Shown here piece after piece: positions 1 through 6,432 of a stretch of 6,432 bases of DNA (the stretch's first letter is position 1; every line of letters begins with the position of its first letter). Origin of the DNA: an uncultured Hyphomicrobiales bacterium (GTDB lineage: Bacteria; Pseudomonadota; Alphaproteobacteria; Rhizobiales; Beijerinckiaceae); the NCBI GenBank assembly GCA_903932565.1, contig CAIZGQ010000089.1, positions 1 to 6,432 of the forward strand. The letters are read 5' to 3'. Below the pieces are notes generated by a model. The model worked only from the letters and a program-made list of their open reading frames with translations, ran no database searches and was not told the origin of the DNA. The position numbers and the translations under genes are program-made.

Positions 1-1119
1 CTGATCGCTCCGGCCTGGGCGCAGTCAAGCAGCCTCAAGGTCGGCCTTATGCTCCCCTACAGCGGCACCTATGCGCAACTTGGTGAAGCCATCACGCGCG
101 GCATTGATCTTTATGTGAAGCAGAACAATGGTGCGCTGGCTGGGCGCAAAATTGAATTCGTCAAAGTGGATGACGAATCCGAGCCAACAAAGGCAACCGA
201 ACTCACCAACAAGCTCGTGCTGAGCGACAAGGTCGATGTGCTCATTGGCACGGTGCATTCGGGCGTCGCGCTTGCCATGGCGAAAATTGCGCGCGAGGCG
301 GGCCTGCCGACCATTGTGCCCAATGCAGGTGCTGATCTCATCACGCGCGGCTTGTGCGCGGACAATATTTTCCGCTCCTCATTCGCCAACGGGCAACCCG
401 CCTTTGCCACCGGCAAGGCGATGATTGACGCGGGCATTAAGGAAGCCTCCATCATCACATGGCGCTATTCAGCCGGCGAAGAAAGTGCGGCTGGCTTCAA
501 GGAAGCTTTTTTGGCAGGTGGCGGCAAGATCCTCAAAGAAATCTACGTGCCATTCCCAGATGTTGAGTTCCAGTCCGCGCTGGCCGAGATCGCTGCGCAA
601 AAACCGCAAGCAGTGTATGCCTTTTTTGCTGGTGGCGGAGCGGCGAAGTTCATCAAGGATTATGCGGGCGCCAAGCTCAATGAGACAGTTCCGCTCTGGG
701 GTGTCGGCTTTCTGACAGACGGCGTCGAGAAAGCTGTTGGTCCGGCTGGCGATGGCATCAAGACCGTGCTGCATTATGTCGACTCGCTGGATAACCCCGC
801 CAACAAAGCATTTCGTGCGGCCTACAACGATGCGTTCCAGGTTATGCCGGATGTCTATTCTGTGCAGGGATATGATGCGGCGCACCTGCTTGGCATTGGC
901 CTCACAGCCGTCAATGGTGATGTGAGCAAGCGCAAGGAGATGTTTGCGGCCATGAGTGCTGCATCCTTCGACAGTCCGCGCGGCCCCTTCAAGCTCTCGC
1001 CCTCGCACAACCCGGTGCAGAATTTTTACGTGCGCGAGCTGAAGGGCGGCGAAAATCGGTATCTGGGCGTTGCGGCAACAGCGCTCGCCGACAGCGGCAA
1101 GGGCTGCAAGCTTGTTTGA
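1..1119 (+). CDS. Periplasmic substrate-binding protein of a branched-chain amino acid-type (HAAT) ABC importer, 5'-partial
   Basis: This is the ligand-binding component that captures the substrate in the periplasm and delivers it to the LivH/LivM channel. The reading frame is open from base 1, so the start lies upstream; 372 residues are visible. The first residues (LIAPAWAQ) look like the end of a Sec signal peptide, with an A-W-A cleavage motif before Gln8, so probably only 15-25 residues are missing. The mature start (LKVGLMLPYSGTYAQLG) and the segments around VDVLIGTVHSGVA, VYAFFAGGGAAKFI and SVQGYDAAHLL match the two-lobed Peripla_BP_6/LivK-like fold. Cys119 and Cys369 (the latter four codons before the stop) could form a disulfide; this is inference. 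An ATG at 49 is internal, inside the first beta strand, and is not the true start. Ligand specificity cannot be read from the sequence. Known relatives bind amino acids, amides or aromatic acids (for example CouP of Rhodopseudomonas palustris), and the downstream acyl-CoA enzyme favours an organic acid. Confidence 0.93.
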   Translation: MIAPAWAQSSSLKVGLMLPYSGTYAQLGEAITRGIDLYVKQNNGALAGRKIEFVKVDDESEPTKATELTNKLVLSDKVDVLIGTVHSGVALAMAKIAREAGLPTIVPNAGADLITRGLCADNIFRSSFANGQPAFATGKAMIDAGIKEASIITWRYSAGEESAAGFKEAFLAGGGKILKEIYVPFPDVEFQSALAEIAAQKPQAVYAFFAGGGAAKFIKDYAGAKLNETVPLWGVGFLTDGVEKAVGPAGDGIKTVLHYVDSLDNPANKAFRAAYNDAFQVMPDVYSVQGYDAAHLLGIGLTAVNGDVSKRKEMFAAMSAASFDSPRGPFKLSPSHNPVQNFYVRELKGGENRYLGVAATALADSGKGCKLV

Positions 1120-1134
1120 GGTTTGAGGTTTGAG
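1114..1134 (+). repeat. Three tandem copies of the heptamer GTTTGAG across the stop codon
   Basis: GTTTGAG occurs at 1114-1120, 1121-1127 and 1128-1134 without mismatch or spacer. The first copy supplies the last codon (GTT) and the TGA stop of the binding-protein gene. Because the unit is seven bases long, its TGA falls in all three forward frames (1117, 1124, 1131). It may be a replication-slippage product; no function is established. Confidence 0.8.
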
Positions 1135-1169
1135 GTCACGCGACACATATTTCGCTTGAAGCCAACATC

Positions 1170-1200
1170 ATTCCGGCCCAGATCTGGGCCGGAATTTTTT
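1170..1200 (+). terminator. Rho-independent terminator after the binding-protein gene
   Basis: Bases 1171-1194 are a perfect 24-base palindrome centred on AGATCT. As RNA this folds into an 11-bp stem (counting the A1170-U1195 pair) with a GATC tetraloop and a core of GGCC/CCGG pairs. It is followed directly by six T (1195-1200). On the opposite strand no T run follows the hairpin, so termination should act only on + strand transcripts. It sits 50 bases after the binding-protein stop and 38 bases before livH. It would therefore end most transcripts after the binding protein, or let a fraction read through into the permease genes. The hairpin could also protect the 3' end of the binding-protein mRNA (inference). 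Confidence 0.9.
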
Positions 1201-1237
1201 CAATATGACGTCAATCTCAAGACTGTAAGCCAACCCC

Positions 1238-2098
1238 ATGGAACTGGCCCTCGTTCAACTCTTCAACGGCATCCAATATGGGCTGGTTGTGTTCCTCGCT
1301 GCGAGTGGCCTGACGCTTGTTTTTGGTATCCTCGGCATCATCAATCTCGCCCATGGCTCGTTCTATATGCTGGGGGCCTATCTCGCGCTGACACTAACGA
1401 GCATCACAGGCAATATCTTCCTGGCACTCGCGCTTGGCCTGCCGCTTGCGTTTGCGTTTGGGGCCGCCATCGAGTGGATATTTATACGCCATCTCTACAA
1501 GCGCGATCATCTCCAGCAGGTGCTTCTCACCTTTGCGCTGATCCTCATTTTCAATGAAGTGCAGCGCATCGTGTGGGGTTCATACCCGCACGCGGTTCCC
1601 GTGCCGGATTTCTTGAGCGGCTCCATTCGTCTCACGGCGACACTCGCCTATCCAGTTTACCGCCTTGTGCTGACGGGTATCTGCCTCGTCCTGGCGCTCG
1701 TCATGCTCATCACCATCACGGGCACAAAAATCGGCCGTCTCATTCGTGCAGGGGAATCCAATCGGGAAATGCTGGAACTTCTCGGCTTTGATTCACGCCT
1801 TCTGTTTCGGCTGGTTTTCGCAGCTGGCACCATGCTGGCGGCGGCTGCTGGCATGCTCGCCGCACCTGTCGAAAGTGTCTATCCCGGCATCGGCGAGCGT
1901 GTGCTCATCGTGTCGTTTGTCGTCGTGGTCATCGGCGGCATGGGCTCGATTCGCGGGGCTTTTATCGGTGCGCTGCTGATTGGCATTGCTGACGCATTCG
2001 GCAAGATGCTCTTGCCAGGGTTTGCCAGTGTCATGGTCTATGCGCTGATGGCCGTGGTGCTGGTGGTTCGCCCCGCTGGTCTCTTTGGGCGGGCGTAG
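1238..2098 (+). CDS. livH: LivH-type permease subunit of the HAAT ABC importer
   Basis: This inner-membrane protein (286 aa, normal for LivH) forms one half of the translocation channel with the LivM domain encoded next. The N-terminal segment LVQLFNGIQYGLVVFLAASG followed by GLTLVFGILGIINLAHGSFY (residues 24-43) is the LivH family hallmark. Hydrophobic segments lie at about 11-38, 43-56, 60-83, 93-111, 141-161, 188-210, 220-235, 240-252 and 263-278. The cytoplasmic loop around residues 167-186 (RLIRAGESNREMLELLGFD) is the EAA-like loop expected to dock on the ATPase. The C-terminus RPAGLFG is typical. ATG 1238 is chosen because it is the first start after an in-frame stop (TAA 1226-1228) and gives the expected N-terminus. 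No Shine-Dalgarno-like sequence precedes it, which is notable. The gene follows the terminator, so its transcription depends on read-through or on a promoter I cannot identify in the 37 bases between. Assignment to LivH is firm; the solute is not known. Confidence 0.95.
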   Translation: MELALVQLFNGIQYGLVVFLAASGLTLVFGILGIINLAHGSFYMLGAYLALTLTSITGNIFLALALGLPLAFAFGAAIEWIFIRHLYKRDHLQQVLLTFALILIFNEVQRIVWGSYPHAVPVPDFLSGSIRLTATLAYPVYRLVLTGICLVLALVMLITITGTKIGRLIRAGESNREMLELLGFDSRLLFRLVFAAGTMLAAAAGMLAAPVESVYPGIGERVLIVSFVVVVIGGMGSIRGAFIGALLIGIADAFGKMLLPGFASVMVYALMAVVLVVRPAGLFGRA

Positions 2099-2100
2099 AC

Positions 2101-3855
2101 ATGCTGCGTCGTCCCCATCTTGGCGTCATGGCACTGCTGCTCATTCTGTTGGGCCTGGTCGCACTCTTGCCGATCATGCCGCCGGACGTTGCAGGACCGT
2201 ACGCCATCAAGTTTGCAACGCGCATCGTGATTGTCGCGATGATGGTGGTGAGCCTGGACTTGCTCATCGGCATCACGGGGCTCGTGTCCTTCGGGCATGC
2301 GGCCTTCTTTGGGCTTGGTGCCTATGGCGTCTATTTCATGTCGCCGGAGGCTGAGTCTGCGAATGTGTTGATCGCGTTTCCTGTGGCCATCGCGCTGGCG
2401 GCGGGTGGGGCGGCGTTGATCGGCGCATTCGCTGTCCGCAACAAGGGTTTTTACTTCATCATGGTGACGCTGGCTGCAAGCCAGATGCTGTATGCGCTGT
2501 TCCATGACACGCGCATTGCAGGTGGCTCGGATGGGGCCTCCATCAACATCAAGCCTGAGCTTGTCATCGGTGAGACTTCGCTGCTCGATCTCTCCAATCG
2601 TGCTGCCCTGCTGTGGCTTTCGCTCGGCTGTCTGGTGATCGTATATGGCCTGTCGTTCTGGCTTGTGCGTTCATCCTTTGGCCATGTGTTGCAGGGCATC
2701 CGCTGGAATGAAGAGCGCATGCGTGCGCTTGGATTCAACACCTACATCTACAAGCTTGCGATCTTCATCATCGCCGGTGCGCTGGCAGGATTGGCGGGCG
2801 CGCTGTTTGCCGCCATCGATGGTTTTGTGCCGCCGGAATTGCTCGGCTGGCGGCAATCGGGTCTTGCCATCATGATGGTTGTGCTGGGTGGTGTCGGCAC
2901 GCTCTATGGCTCGGCGTTGGGCGCGCTGGTTTACAACGCACTTGAAGAAACGCTGAAGAATTCGGCTGTTGTCGGACCGCAGATTTCCGATCATTGGCCC
3001 ATCGCCATGGGGCTTCTTCTGATCGGCGCAGTGCTTGCCGCCCCGCAGGGGCTCGCAGGATGGCTGCCGCGTTTTGTGCCACGCATTGGCGGAACAAACA
3101 TCAAGACAGCGCCCATGGACTGCGCTGTTCACGCAGCGCCCGTGTTAAGCGTTGCCGGGTTGGGCAAGGTGTTTGGCGGATTGATTGCCAATGATGGCAT
3201 TACGATTTCCTTCGAGCCCAACAAGGTGCACGCCATCATCGGGCCCAATGGCGCCGGCAAGACAACATTCACAAATCTCCTGTCGGGCACGTTTGCGCCA
3301 ACAGCGGGCCGCATCCGCATCGGTGACGTGGATGTGACGTCGCTGTCTGTGCATCGGCGGGCGCGGCTTGGCATTGGCCGCTCGTTTCAGCGCACCAACA
3401 TTATCAGCGCATTCACCGTTGAAGAGAATTGCCTGATTGCAGCGCAGGCGGGGCCTTTGGCAGCATCGGGCGTCGAGATGGCATTGCGGGCCACGGGCTT
3501 GGAGGATCGCCGCGATCGACTGGCGCGCGAACTCTCCCATGGCGAACAGCGCCAGCTTGAGATTGCCATGCTGCTCGCCAATGGGGCCCACACGCTGCTG
3601 CTCGATGAGCCTTTGGCCGGCGCTGGTCCCGAAGAAACGCAACGGCTGACGGCACTGCTGCGGGGCCTCGCCACCAACCACACGATCGTGTTGATCGAGC
3701 ACGACATGGACGCGGTGTTTGCTGTCGCTGACACGATTGCCGTGCTCGTCAACGGGCGGCTGATTGCCCATGGCGCGCCGGATGAGATCCGCGCCGACGC
3801 CGCTGTGCGCGAAGCATACCTGGGAAGTTTCGAGCTCATTGGTGCGTCGCCATGA
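2101..3855 (+). CDS. livM-livG: Fused LivM permease / LivG ATP-binding protein of the HAAT ABC importer
   Basis: A single 584-residue chain joins a complete LivM permease to a complete LivG ATPase. Residues 1 to about 330 are LivM: hydrophobic segments from residue 8 onward, the hallmark GLVSFGHAAFFGLGAY (60-75), GGSDGAS (141-147), and the docking loop RWNEERMRALGFN (201-213) followed by IIAGALAGLAGALFA (223-237). A short polar linker (about 331-344) leads to the ABC domain. This has Walker A GPNGAGKT (381-388), Q-loop Gln430, signature LSHGE (478-482), Walker B LLLDEP (499-504) and switch His534 in IEHD. All ATPase residues appear intact. The start ATG lies 2 bases after the livH stop with no clear ribosome site, suggesting translational coupling. 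Met339 (base 3115) would give a 246-residue LivG-like protein of normal length, so it may mark the ancestral livG start. Such permease-ATPase fusions are known in alphaproteobacteria. No frameshift or stop is seen across the junction. Confidence 0.95.
   Translation: MLRRPHLGVMALLLILLGLVALLPIMPPDVAGPYAIKFATRIVIVAMMVVSLDLLIGITGLVSFGHAAFFGLGAYGVYFMSPEAESANVLIAFPVAIALAAGGAALIGAFAVRNKGFYFIMVTLAASQMLYALFHDTRIAGGSDGASINIKPELVIGETSLLDLSNRAALLWLSLGCLVIVYGLSFWLVRSSFGHVLQGIRWNEERMRALGFNTYIYKLAIFIIAGALAGLAGALFAAIDGFVPPELLGWRQSGLAIMMVVLGGVGTLYGSALGALVYNALEETLKNSAVVGPQISDHWPIAMGLLLIGAVLAAPQGLAGWLPRFVPRIGGTNIKTAPMDCAVHAAPVLSVAGLGKVFGGLIANDGITISFEPNKVHAIIGPNGAGKTTFTNLLSGTFAPTAGRIRIGDVDVTSLSVHRRARLGIGRSFQRTNIISAFTVEENCLIAAQAGPLAASGVEMALRATGLEDRRDRLARELSHGEQRQLEIAMLLANGAHTLLLDEPLAGAGPEETQRLTALLRGLATNHTIVLIEHDMDAVFAVADTIAVLVNGRLIAHGAPDEIRADAAVREAYLGSFELIGASP
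3852..3855 (+). promoter_or_regulatory. ATGA stop-start overlap between livM-livG and livF
   Basis: The ATG of livF (3852-3854) overlaps the TGA stop of livM-livG (3853-3855). Such overlaps commonly couple translation by reinitiation and would help keep the two ATPase domains in equal amounts. No strong Shine-Dalgarno sequence lies immediately upstream. Confidence 0.75.
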
Positions 3856-4598
3856 GTGTGCAGCTTTCTGAACTTGCTCCTGTTGCAAAGCCACTTCTTG
3901 TGTGTTCGCATATCACAACTGGCTATGGCCGGGCGACAATCCTGCGCGATGTATCCCTGCATGTGGCGCCTGGCGAAACAATCGGCCTGCTTGGCCGCAA
4001 CGGCATGGGAAAGACGACGCTGCTGCGCACCATTATGGGTCTGCTGCCACCCGGGCCGCAGGGGTGCATCCTATTTGGGGACCATGACATCACCGGCGAT
4101 CGCACGGCGTCCATTGCCCGCGCCGGCATCGCACTCGTGCCGGAAGGGCGAGGGCTTTTCCCAAATCTCGGCGTCGAGGAAAGCCTGACGCTTGGCGCGC
4201 GCGCGGACAGCAAGGGCCGCAATCTGTGGCCACTCGAGCGTATCTACGACGTGTTTCCGCGTCTGGCGGAACGTCGCAAACATTGGTGCAATCAATTGTC
4301 CGGCGGCGAGCAGCAGATGATGGCCATCGGCCGCGCTCTGATGACAAATCCGCGCCTCCTCATGCTGGATGAGGCAACCGAGGGCCTGGCGCCCAAGATG
4401 CGGGACGAGATCTGGTCGATCTTGCGTCGGGTGGCACAAGCTCATATTGCCACCATGATTGTTGATAAGAATCTGCGGGATTTGTTTGATCTTGCAGATC
4501 GCCACGTCATCCTCGCCAAGGGCGAGATTGTCTTTGAAGGATCGACAGACAAGCTGCGCAGTGATGACACGCTCATTCATCGCTGGCTTGGCGTCTGA
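3852..4598 (+). CDS. livF: LivF-type ATP-binding protein of the HAAT ABC importer
   Basis: This cytoplasmic ATPase (248 aa) pairs with the LivG domain of the fusion protein to power import. It shows Walker A GRNGMGKT (48-55), VPEGRGLFPNL (96-106) where the Q-loop glutamine is replaced by Glu98 as is common in LivF, signature LSGGEQQ (149-155), and Walker B LLMLDEATEGLAP with Asp173 and Glu174. At the switch (H-loop) position it reads IVDKN (203-207). LivF proteins usually carry Gln here (VEQN) where LivG has His; Lys206 is a further departure that I recall in some alphaproteobacterial homologues, which should be verified. The N-terminus has about 14 residues (MSVQLSELAPVAKP) before the usual LivF start at LLVCSHITTGYGR. 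They could be real or reflect a later start, but no ATG, GTG or TTG with a good ribosome site occurs between, so the overlapping ATG is kept. The last residues RWLGV are typical of LivF. Confidence 0.94.
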   Translation: MSVQLSELAPVAKPLLVCSHITTGYGRATILRDVSLHVAPGETIGLLGRNGMGKTTLLRTIMGLLPPGPQGCILFGDHDITGDRTASIARAGIALVPEGRGLFPNLGVEESLTLGARADSKGRNLWPLERIYDVFPRLAERRKHWCNQLSGGEQQMMAIGRALMTNPRLLMLDEATEGLAPKMRDEIWSILRRVAQAHIATMIVDKNLRDLFDLADRHVILAKGEIVFEGSTDKLRSDDTLIHRWLGV

Positions 4599-4627
4599 GC
4601 CTTGACGAATCTGAAACGGACCAAGTG

Positions 4628-6432
4628 ATGCTCAGTGATACGTCTCCCGTGACGCGGGTTTTGGAAGGTCCGGTGGCCGTCCTCACGATTGATTTTCCAC
4701 CCGTCAATGCGGCGTCGCAGGTGGTGCGCGCGGCGCTTATGGCGCATGTGGAGGCAGCAGACGCCGATCCCGCCATTGGCGCGATTGTGCTGGCCTGCGC
4801 GGGCCGCACCTTCACCGCAGGCGCAGATATCCGCGAGTTCGGCAAACCGCCAACAAGCCCCATTCTGTTTGAAGTTTGCGACGCGCTGGAAGCCTGCTCC
4901 AAGCCGATCGTCGTTGCCATCCACGGCACAGCACTCGGCGGCGGGATGGAACTCGCATTGGGCGCACACATACGCATTGCAGCCAGTGAGGCGCAAATCG
5001 GGTTTCCTGAAGTGCGCCTTGGCCTTGTGCCGGGGGCGGGCGGCACACAGCGCACACCGCGCCTCGCGGGCGTGCTGGCTGCGATGGAGCTGGTTGCATC
5101 CGGTAAGCCGATCTCTGCGAAAAAAGCCCATGAGCTGGGGCTGATCGACGACATCGTCGAACCCGATCAATTGCTGCTCGTGGCGATTGGACGGGCGCGT
5201 CGGCTGGTTGGCACAATTCCGCGGCGCAGCGGCATGCTGGCGATCCCGGCCTTCGACAACGTCGCTGCGCAAGCGGCACTGGCGGCGATCCAACAGCAGG
5301 CGCGGGGGCAAGTTTCACCTCTGGAGGCGGCACAACTTGTGTTGCGGGCGCCAGAGCTGTCCCTGGCCGATGGCATTGCGTTGGAGCGTGAAACGTTTTT
5401 GCGCCTCATGGTGAGCGATCAGGGCCGCGCGCTGCGGCACGTGTTTTTCGCAGAGCGCGCCGTTGCAAAGGTTGCGGGGCTTGAGCACGTCTTGCCGCTT
5501 CATGTCGCGCAGGTTGGCGTGGTCGGGGCCGGACTCATGGGGGCTGGCATTGCCGTCGCAGTGGCCAGTGCGGGTTACAACACAATCATCGTTGAGCAAT
5601 CGCTGGATGCGATGCAGCGCGGTCGCGAGCGTGTCATGGCCTTGCTTGAGCGCAATCTGAAATCAGGCCGCATGTCGCAAGCCGCATTTGATGCGGACGT
5701 GGCGCGCAGCAGCTTCAGCGCGGAGCTTGTGGCACTATCAGCCTGTGATCTTGTCATCGAGGCAGTGTTCGACGATCTGGCTGTGAAGAAGGATCTGTTT
5801 GCGAAGCTCGACAAGATTGTACGATCCGATGCGATCCTGGCCACCAACACAAGTTATCTCGATCCCAACGCCATTGCTGAGGGGATCAGCAATCCGGCGC
5901 GCGTTGTCGGCATGCATTTCTTCTCGCCAGCCAACATTATGCGCTTGCTAGAGATTGTGCGCTCGCAGCACACCTCGCCGCAGGTGCTGGCAACGGCGTT
6001 GGCAGTCGGTCATCGGCTGCGCAAGATCAGCGTTGTGGCCGGTGTCTGTCAGGGGTTTATTGGCAATCGCATCTATGCTGTTTACCGCAAGCAGTGCGAA
6101 TTCCTATTGGAAGAGGGCGCGCTGCCCCACGACATTGATGCTGCAATGGAAGCCTTCGGTCTCGCCATGGGGCCGTTTAAAGCGTTCGACATGACGGGGC
6201 TTGAAATTGCCTGGGCGTTGCGCAAGCGCCTTGCGCCAACGCGTGACCCTGCCGAGCGTTATGTGCGTATTGCAGATCGCTTGTGTGAGATGGGGCGACT
6301 TGGCCAAAAGTCCCTTGCTGGCTGGTATAAATACGAAAATGGCAAGGCTGTTGTCGATCCAATCGTGAGCGAGATCGTCAGCGATGAAGCACGCAAGTCA
6401 GGGCGCCCGCAGCATCACTTCAGTGCGGGAGA
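4628..6432 (+). CDS. Bifunctional enoyl-CoA hydratase / 3-hydroxyacyl-CoA dehydrogenase (FadB/FadJ/PimF-like), 3'-partial
   Basis: This predicted cytoplasmic enzyme carries out two successive beta-oxidation steps: hydration of 2-enoyl-CoA and NAD-dependent oxidation of the 3-hydroxyacyl-CoA. The frame is open to the window edge (601 complete codons); relatives are about 690-720 aa. The crotonase domain (about 10-185) has oxyanion-hole motif AGADI (64-68) and both catalytic glutamates, Glu108 (GGGME) and Glu128 (FPEVRLG), spaced 20 apart like Glu119/Glu139 of E. coli FadB. A helical region ends in ALRHVFFAER (268-277). The Rossmann domain starts near 295 with GAGLMG (300-305) and acidic Glu323. 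Dehydrogenase residues Ser409 (NTS), His430 (HFFSP), Glu442 and Asn480 (GNR) are present, with His-Glu and His-Asn spacings of 12 and 50 as in FadB. The first C-terminal 3HCDH domain follows; the second is mostly beyond the edge. ATG 4628 is chosen as it gives a normal N-terminus (GTG 4625 adjoins it); the ribosome site is weak (CGGA, 7 bases upstream). It lies 29 bases after livF with no terminator between, so co-transcription is likely. The acyl substrate is not predictable; no thiolase subunit is visible. Confidence 0.93.
   Translation, partial: MLSDTSPVTRVLEGPVAVLTIDFPPVNAASQVVRAALMAHVEAADADPAIGAIVLACAGRTFTAGADIREFGKPPTSPILFEVCDALEACSKPIVVAIHGTALGGGMELALGAHIRIAASEAQIGFPEVRLGLVPGAGGTQRTPRLAGVLAAMELVASGKPISAKKAHELGLIDDIVEPDQLLLVAIGRARRLVGTIPRRSGMLAIPAFDNVAAQAALAAIQQQARGQVSPLEAAQLVLRAPELSLADGIALERETFLRLMVSDQGRALRHVFFAERAVAKVAGLEHVLPLHVAQVGVVGAGLMGAGIAVAVASAGYNTIIVEQSLDAMQRGRERVMALLERNLKSGRMSQAAFDADVARSSFSAELVALSACDLVIEAVFDDLAVKKDLFAKLDKIVRSDAILATNTSYLDPNAIAEGISNPARVVGMHFFSPANIMRLLEIVRSQHTSPQVLATALAVGHRLRKISVVAGVCQGFIGNRIYAVYRKQCEFLLEEGALPHDIDAAMEAFGLAMGPFKAFDMTGLEIAWALRKRLAPTRDPAERYVRIADRLCEMGRLGQKSLAGWYKYENGKAVVDPIVSEIVSDEARKSGRPQHHFSAG

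Noticed and set aside
469..1146. A 225-residue open frame on the - strand opposite the binding-protein gene
   Set aside because: It lies wholly antisense to a well-supported gene, its translation resembles no family I recognise, and GC-rich codon bias on the + strand commonly leaves the antisense frame free of stops.
1123..1151. Promoter-like pair TTGAGG and CATATT with a 17-base spacer between the binding-protein gene and livH
   Set aside because: Each hexamer matches consensus at only four of six positions, and transcription would run straight into the terminator at 1170-1200, so it is an unlikely promoter for livH.
1205..1228. A seven-codon ORF (MTSISRL) upstream of livH, as a possible leader peptide
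   Set aside because: It lies after the hairpin rather than before it, has no run of branched-chain or other regulatory codons, and is short enough to be chance.
3115..3855. A separate livG gene starting at ATG 3115 instead of a fusion
   Set aside because: The livM frame continues through this point without a stop and no good ribosome site precedes the ATG, so the fused protein is the primary call; internal initiation is kept only as a hypothesis.
3145..3894. A 249-residue open frame on the - strand opposite the LivG domain
   Set aside because: It is antisense to an intact ABC ATPase domain, rich in Arg, Gln and His as expected of a shadow frame, and shows no domain motif.
4602..4640. TTGACG at 4602-4607 as a -35 element for the dehydrogenase gene
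   Set aside because: No -10 element occurs at 16-18 bases; the nearest candidate (TGATAC, 4635-4640) is 27 bases away and inside the coding region.

Overview
This window looks like part of a chromosome from an alphaproteobacterium, probably of the Rhizobiales/Bradyrhizobiaceae kind. The grounds are a GC-rich base composition (by eye about 60%), G/C-ending codon preference, protein wording (for example the LivH N-terminus and the ALRHVFFAER and NTSYLD motifs of the dehydrogenase) and a LivM-LivG fusion, all familiar from that group. The taxon is an inference; no marker gene is present.

All real genes lie on the + strand and form one gene cluster. Positions 1-1119 hold the 3' part of a periplasmic substrate-binding protein of the Leu/Ile/Val-binding type, entering the window just before its signal-peptide cleavage site. 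A 118-base gap follows, with a tandem heptamer at the stop codon and a strong intrinsic terminator (1170-1200) built on a perfect 24-base palindrome. Downstream come the permease LivH (1238-2098), a single polypeptide fusing permease LivM to ATPase LivG (2101-3855), and the second ATPase LivF (3852-4598). Junctions are 2 bases and a 4-base ATGA overlap. After 29 bases a bifunctional enoyl-CoA hydratase/3-hydroxyacyl-CoA dehydrogenase begins (4628) and runs off the right edge, lacking probably its last 100 or so residues.

Together the first four genes encode every part of an HAAT-family (branched-chain amino acid type) ABC importer: binding protein, two membrane domains and two ATPase domains. 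The adjoining beta-oxidation enzyme suggests the imported compound is a carboxylic acid (aliphatic, dicarboxylic or aromatic) degraded as a CoA thioester, rather than necessarily a branched-chain amino acid. The terminator after the binding-protein gene fits the usual need for more binding protein than membrane complex.

I see no mobile element, CRISPR array, tRNA or rRNA, and no clearly new system. The points most worth a second look are the LivM-LivG fusion with a possible relic LivG start, the transporter/beta-oxidation linkage, the palindromic terminator inside the operon, and the Lys at the switch position of LivF.
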